Of a DNA stretch of 64,000 nucleotides, positions 60,701-64,000 are shown piece by piece. Both the position numbers and the translations under genes were made by a program. The DNA is from Cryptomeria japonica. Taxonomy: Eukaryota; Streptophyta; Pinopsida; Cupressales; Cupressaceae. Position 1 is the stretch's first letter. The number at the start of each line of letters is the position of its first letter. The notes under the pieces are model-generated. The model worked only from the letters and a program-made list of their open reading frames with translations. It did no database searches and was not told the origin of the DNA. The stretch spans positions 33,764-97,763 of the forward strand of contig NW_026729327.1 in assembly GCF_030272615.1 (NCBI RefSeq), read 5' to 3'.

Positions 60701-61846
60701 AAGGCATCACTATAAAGAACTTCTAATAATAAAAACATAAAATGAAGCTCTCTAAATATAGGCCACTCACCAAAACATGAATTACCCACAATATTGTGCT
60801 CTCCTCTTATATTTGAACACTAATCTTACTTATTCCTTTGATTAAGTCGTTATAAGAATCATTTATCTTGAATGGTGTCATTTGTGATCATTTGTTGCTC
60901 CTTGAAATGTATGTTCATAGATTTTTTAAAAATTCACATGGCTCAAGTGATGCAAATAATCAAATGTCACATAAGCTTTATAAATATTTCCTCATATATG
61001 TAGAAATTTCTTGTCGTGATGACCATTTGTGCTGAAATATGTTTTTTTAACTTATTCATGTGAGTCATATATATTGCATAAAAATTTACTTTGGTTTCCT
61101 TAATGAAATTGTCCAATTCAAAATTTGATTTTAGTAATTTATCCAACCTACTGCTACATAGGATTAGATCCACTCTATACTCCCCTATGATAGATGTGAA
61201 TAAAAATATGTAGAATTCAACTTACCAATAATCTAATGGTTTCATCTTGCCAACATTTTCAAGTACAAGAAGTGATAAGAATTGTTCAAGGGCTTTGAAA
61301 CTATTCAATTTATCCTTGATAATTGTATCAATTCATAGTTAAAATTACCCTTGCAAATATGTAACCAAACTATGAAATTAGAAAAACAATTGAGCATAAT
61401 TGTTGATACGTCAATCTCACTTCTTAATAGTTGTCTCTTTTATACATTTTTTTCATACTCCATGCTTACTCATGGTTGAAAAATTTGCAACATGAGCAAA
61501 GATCTTAAAGGATGAAACAAACTGGTATGAAAAATTCCTATTGATCTTATACCTTGGCTCAATGATTAATTACTTTGTAATTTGATTTTCTTTGGGTCCA
61601 TGTACCATGAAAGATTGTAAAGAACCAATGGTGCAACATTATGAAGTGAATGCATGTGTCCTAGATTTATTTTGTTCAAAATTCCTTAAAATCTCTTTAC
61701 AATTTTTACCTCCTTTCTAATTAGACAAGCTATTTCAAATAGTTATTTCAATAAGAGAATTTTTTAATTTTAATATTTTCATAAGTTATTTCCTTAAAAG
61801 AAAAAACTATGCATGGTAAACTTTTTAACATGATTGGTGACGTTGG
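57758..61846. other. AT-rich intergenic region, no gene
   Basis: 4.1 kb between the two convergent BURP genes, strongly AT-rich with many homopolymer runs. Only short open frames and no recognisable domains, tRNA or transposon ends. Confidence 0.7.
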
Positions 61847-61857
61847 CACAACATGCC

Positions 61858-62059
61858 CTTCGGCTCCACGTGAAATTCTTTTGACCTCGAGCTATGAACC
61901 GGTGAAGCAACAAATGGAGGACCTCTTCCCCACACTTCACTTGATCAAACCGACGAGCACAATGGCCCAGTGAAAACACAAGGCATGCGAGCTTAGTGGC
62001 CCAGTAGGGATTTGAACCTTGGCGGTTGTTTCACATCCAACAAAGTGTTTTAACCATGA
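61858..62059 (-). mobile_element. tRNA-derived SINE
   Basis: Read on the minus strand it begins TCATGGTTAAAACACTTTG with a pol III box A (TGGTTAAAACAC, 62045-62056) and has a consensus box B (GGTTCAAATCC, 62008-62018) about 26 bp later. It is flanked by an 11-bp perfect direct repeat CACAACATGCC (61847-61857 and 62060-62070). The tRNA-unrelated body contains GCTCGCATGCC and CCGGTTCATAGCTCG. Plant tRNA-derived SINEs of ~200 bp have this plan. The exact family (for example Au-like) was not established, and the tail has no clear poly-A/T. Confidence 0.75.
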
Positions 62060-62070
62060 CACAACATGCC

Positions 62071-62481
62071 TGAAGTCATAATTTTTTTCCATTTCAATAT
62101 ATGCACTTGAACGATATCATGAAAGCATGATGAACACAAATTTCAAAAGCTATTTGATATGCAATATAACAAAATAAAAATTAACACATATGTCAATGGG
62201 CTTTTGGTCTGTTAACGAAATTGAAAGGTTCTTAATCAACACTAATTGAGATTCAAATTATATAAAAATTTATTCATTTATTATTATTTATATTTATTAA
62301 TCAGAAATATTGATATAGAAAGTTATATTCCCTTCAATCTTTGAAACAACTTTAAGTCCCATTACAGCATTAATTGTAAATCTCTTTTCAGTGAGAAAGC
62401 AAGGCACTACTACAGTATACATTCATATGGTGATAAGAACCATCCATATTATAATTGTGAACTACTAATAACTAGTCACGC
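62071..62481. other. 3' flank of minus-strand BURP gene
   Basis: AT-rich, no gene. The polyadenylation region of the BURP gene at its right must lie here. Confidence 0.5.
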
Positions 62482-63602
62482 TTAGGCCTTAGGCGTCCAA
62501 AGCAACATCTCCCCGAAAACGGGATGACAAGCTGCCTGATTTCCTCCCGCTCCATTAGACAAATAATGACATACTGCTGTAGCGTTCCTCCTAACCTTCT
62601 CATTCCCCTGCACTACCTCCAACTGCAGATCAAATACCTCACTTCCCTTGATAGAATGACAATAACTCACCCCGTAAGGAAACGCAAAGTTATGACACGT
62701 TACGGGCGGTTTACCTCCCACCATATTCTCCCTCTTACTCACTTTCGTAACCCTAACCCGCTGATCGGATCCAACAACTGACGTGTCAGTAAACAGGTCC
62801 ACGTCAGATCCCAAACGAGACACCACAAATTCCACCATGCCTTCAACGGAGGTGCTGCACGTGTGCACTTCTCCTTCTTCACCCCTTGCCTCGCACATCT
62901 CCAACGTGCTCACCATGCTGCGGGACAAATTCGACCCGCTCGAGATGTTCAACAAATTCAGAATTTGAGAAACATTTGCAGTAGAAAACGGCGGCATCAT
63001 CTGTGCTAACTCGCTGGGCAAAAATGAGACCAAATATTTGCAAGGGCTAAGATCCGGTAATATCATTTCTCCCGACTCCCGCAGCTCCTCTTTGTCGAAG
63101 AACACGTGCTCCTCGATCTCCCCAAGTTCGGCATTGGGGTTCGCAAAATTTGAACCAGCTCTCGCAGGAAAACTCACGTCTTCACTGCATATCAAACCGG
63201 CGGCGCCGCAGAATTTGTGGGCAGCGAAAGAAGCAGCGTCTATCTTCTTCAGCCCCGCCGCCAAACTCTGCAGCTCTGTTAGAGAAAGAGGGGAGAGACG
63301 GGCCGCGAGGGTTTGGGGTATAGCGACTTCTGGAAGCTTCCCTCGCCACCGCTGACGCTGCAACTCAGCAACGTTGCTGCTAACGGCACCGACCTGATGG
63401 AGCCATGAAATAATTGCCTGAAATAATAAGTCATGCCCACGGTATCAGTCTTCCTTGCATGCTCAATTACTTCACAGCTTAAAAAAAGATAAAAACAAGT
63501 AAACAACTACAAACTAGAAAAGAGAAAGTTTATCGTCCTTGAAAAAGAACTCACGCTAACTCCAACCAGCAGGAGTAGCAGAAATGTGCTTCTTGTCGCC
63601 AT
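62482..63602 (-). CDS. BURP-domain protein, secreted, intact
   Basis: Two exons: 63555-63602 (16 codons, M-A-T-R-S-T-F then a Leu run and VGVS, a signal-peptide start) and 62482-63417 (311 codons plus TAA), joined in phase 0 across a 137-bp intron with GTGAGT donor and TTATTTCAG acceptor. Total 327 residues. After a spacer with IPQTLAARLSPLSLTE, the BURP domain starts at FFDKEELRESGEM, continues FLPSELAQMMPPFS, CSTSVEGMVEF, and ends with four CH pairs: CHNFAFPYGVSYCH (X10), a 28-residue gap, a 12-residue gap, then CHPVFGEMLLW (X8-W). The usual last gap is about twice as long. BURP proteins of the RD22 and PG1-beta type act in the wall or apoplast; which subfamily this is cannot be told from sequence alone. 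Confidence 0.9.
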
Positions 63603-63637
63603 TGCCTTCACTGCCTAATTTTGGCCCATTTCTTCTC

Positions 63638-63690
63638 TATTTATAAGAAAGTTTTCTCAAACAGTCAGCAGATGCTAATTCTTATTCTTT
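63638..63690 (-). promoter_or_regulatory. Core promoter of minus-strand BURP gene
   Basis: TATA box TATAAATA on the minus strand (63638-63645), about 36-43 bp before the ATG, preceded by ATCTGCTGACTGTTTGAGAA as in the other two promoter copies. The leader GGCAGTGAAGGCA before ATG is shared with the chimeric gene at 46361. Confidence 0.75.
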
Positions 63691-64000
63691 AATTACGTAG
63701 TCTAATAATTAAAATTAAATAACTATTTAATATTTTATAAATATAATATTTAAATAACCCAAGACAGAAGTAAATGTGTTTAAATGAAAGGTTGTAGATT
63801 TAGGAAAGCGTGGTGGTACTGTGTTAGTTTTGGACCACATTTTTATTATCATTATGGAGATTAGTTCTTATGCTTTGACACGCAACAAGATTTGGATTAA
63901 AATTTCGACATGACAGAATAATCTTTTTGTTTTGTTTGTTCATCTTTGGGTGATGGGATGAAAGGATCATTTTCTCTTTTTTTAACACACTCATTATGTA
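63691..64000. other. Upstream region of BURP gene
   Basis: AT-rich. Beyond the shared core block I see no obvious similarity to the upstream regions of the plus-strand copies and no gene. Confidence 0.5.

Noticed and set aside
61981-62070. Functional tRNA gene on the minus strand
   Set aside because: Box A and box B are present, but the sequence does not fold into a full cloverleaf by eye and is bounded by an 11-bp direct repeat with a ~130-bp unrelated body, so SINE is the better reading.

Overview
The window looks like a gene-poor, repeat-dominated stretch of a seed-plant nuclear genome, most likely a large-genome gymnosperm (inference). Supporting signs are GT-AG introns, BURP-domain genes (a plant family), short TTTAGGG telomere-type repeats, a tRNA-derived SINE, several decayed LTR retrotransposons and long AT-rich spacers. 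No bacterial-type operons, rRNA genes or CRISPR arrays were seen.

Left part (1-18.75 kb). A probable Ty3/gypsy-type LTR (1174-2787) abuts a small minus-strand multi-exon gene remnant of unknown function. Further right is a decayed minus-strand Ty3/gypsy gag-protease reading region (5.6-7.3 kb and 11.5-15.7 kb). It is interrupted by unrecognised sequence and by a ~2.5-kb LTR of another family (12.49-14.99 kb). Its leader/LTR (15.7-17.3 kb) is followed by purine/pyrimidine arrays.

Middle (18.8-39.5 kb). A palindrome-rich satellite built on CCTAAGGGGTCATATGG precedes a ~9.2-kb unit present twice head-to-tail (about 19.88-29.04 and 29.04-38.55 kb). Each unit carries satellite, CT array, GATA-rich array, a leader repeat, a plus-strand transposase-like pseudogene, and the 3' part of a convergent minus-strand gene. 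Only the right copy keeps the 5' exon of that second gene. I read the pair as a two-gene mobile element that I cannot assign to a named superfamily. It is the best candidate here for something undescribed.

Right part (39.5-64 kb). A LINE relic and a telomere-like tract are followed by a third leader-repeat copy. A ~2.9-kb segment ending in a BURP-gene promoter is duplicated (43.46-46.38 kb, and 47.25-56.69 kb). The second copy is split by a complete 6.7-kb LTR retrotransposon with a TAATG target duplication. That element has Gag with four CCHC knuckles but, in place of pol, a long unknown ORF. At the end of the first copy, the BURP promoter, leader and first codons are fused to an unrelated 241-residue charged ORF, giving a candidate new chimeric gene. 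Two convergent BURP genes follow. The plus-strand one (56.7-57.8 kb) has lost its start codon and splice acceptor. The minus-strand one (62.5-63.6 kb) looks intact with a signal peptide. A 202-bp SINE with an 11-bp target duplication lies between them.
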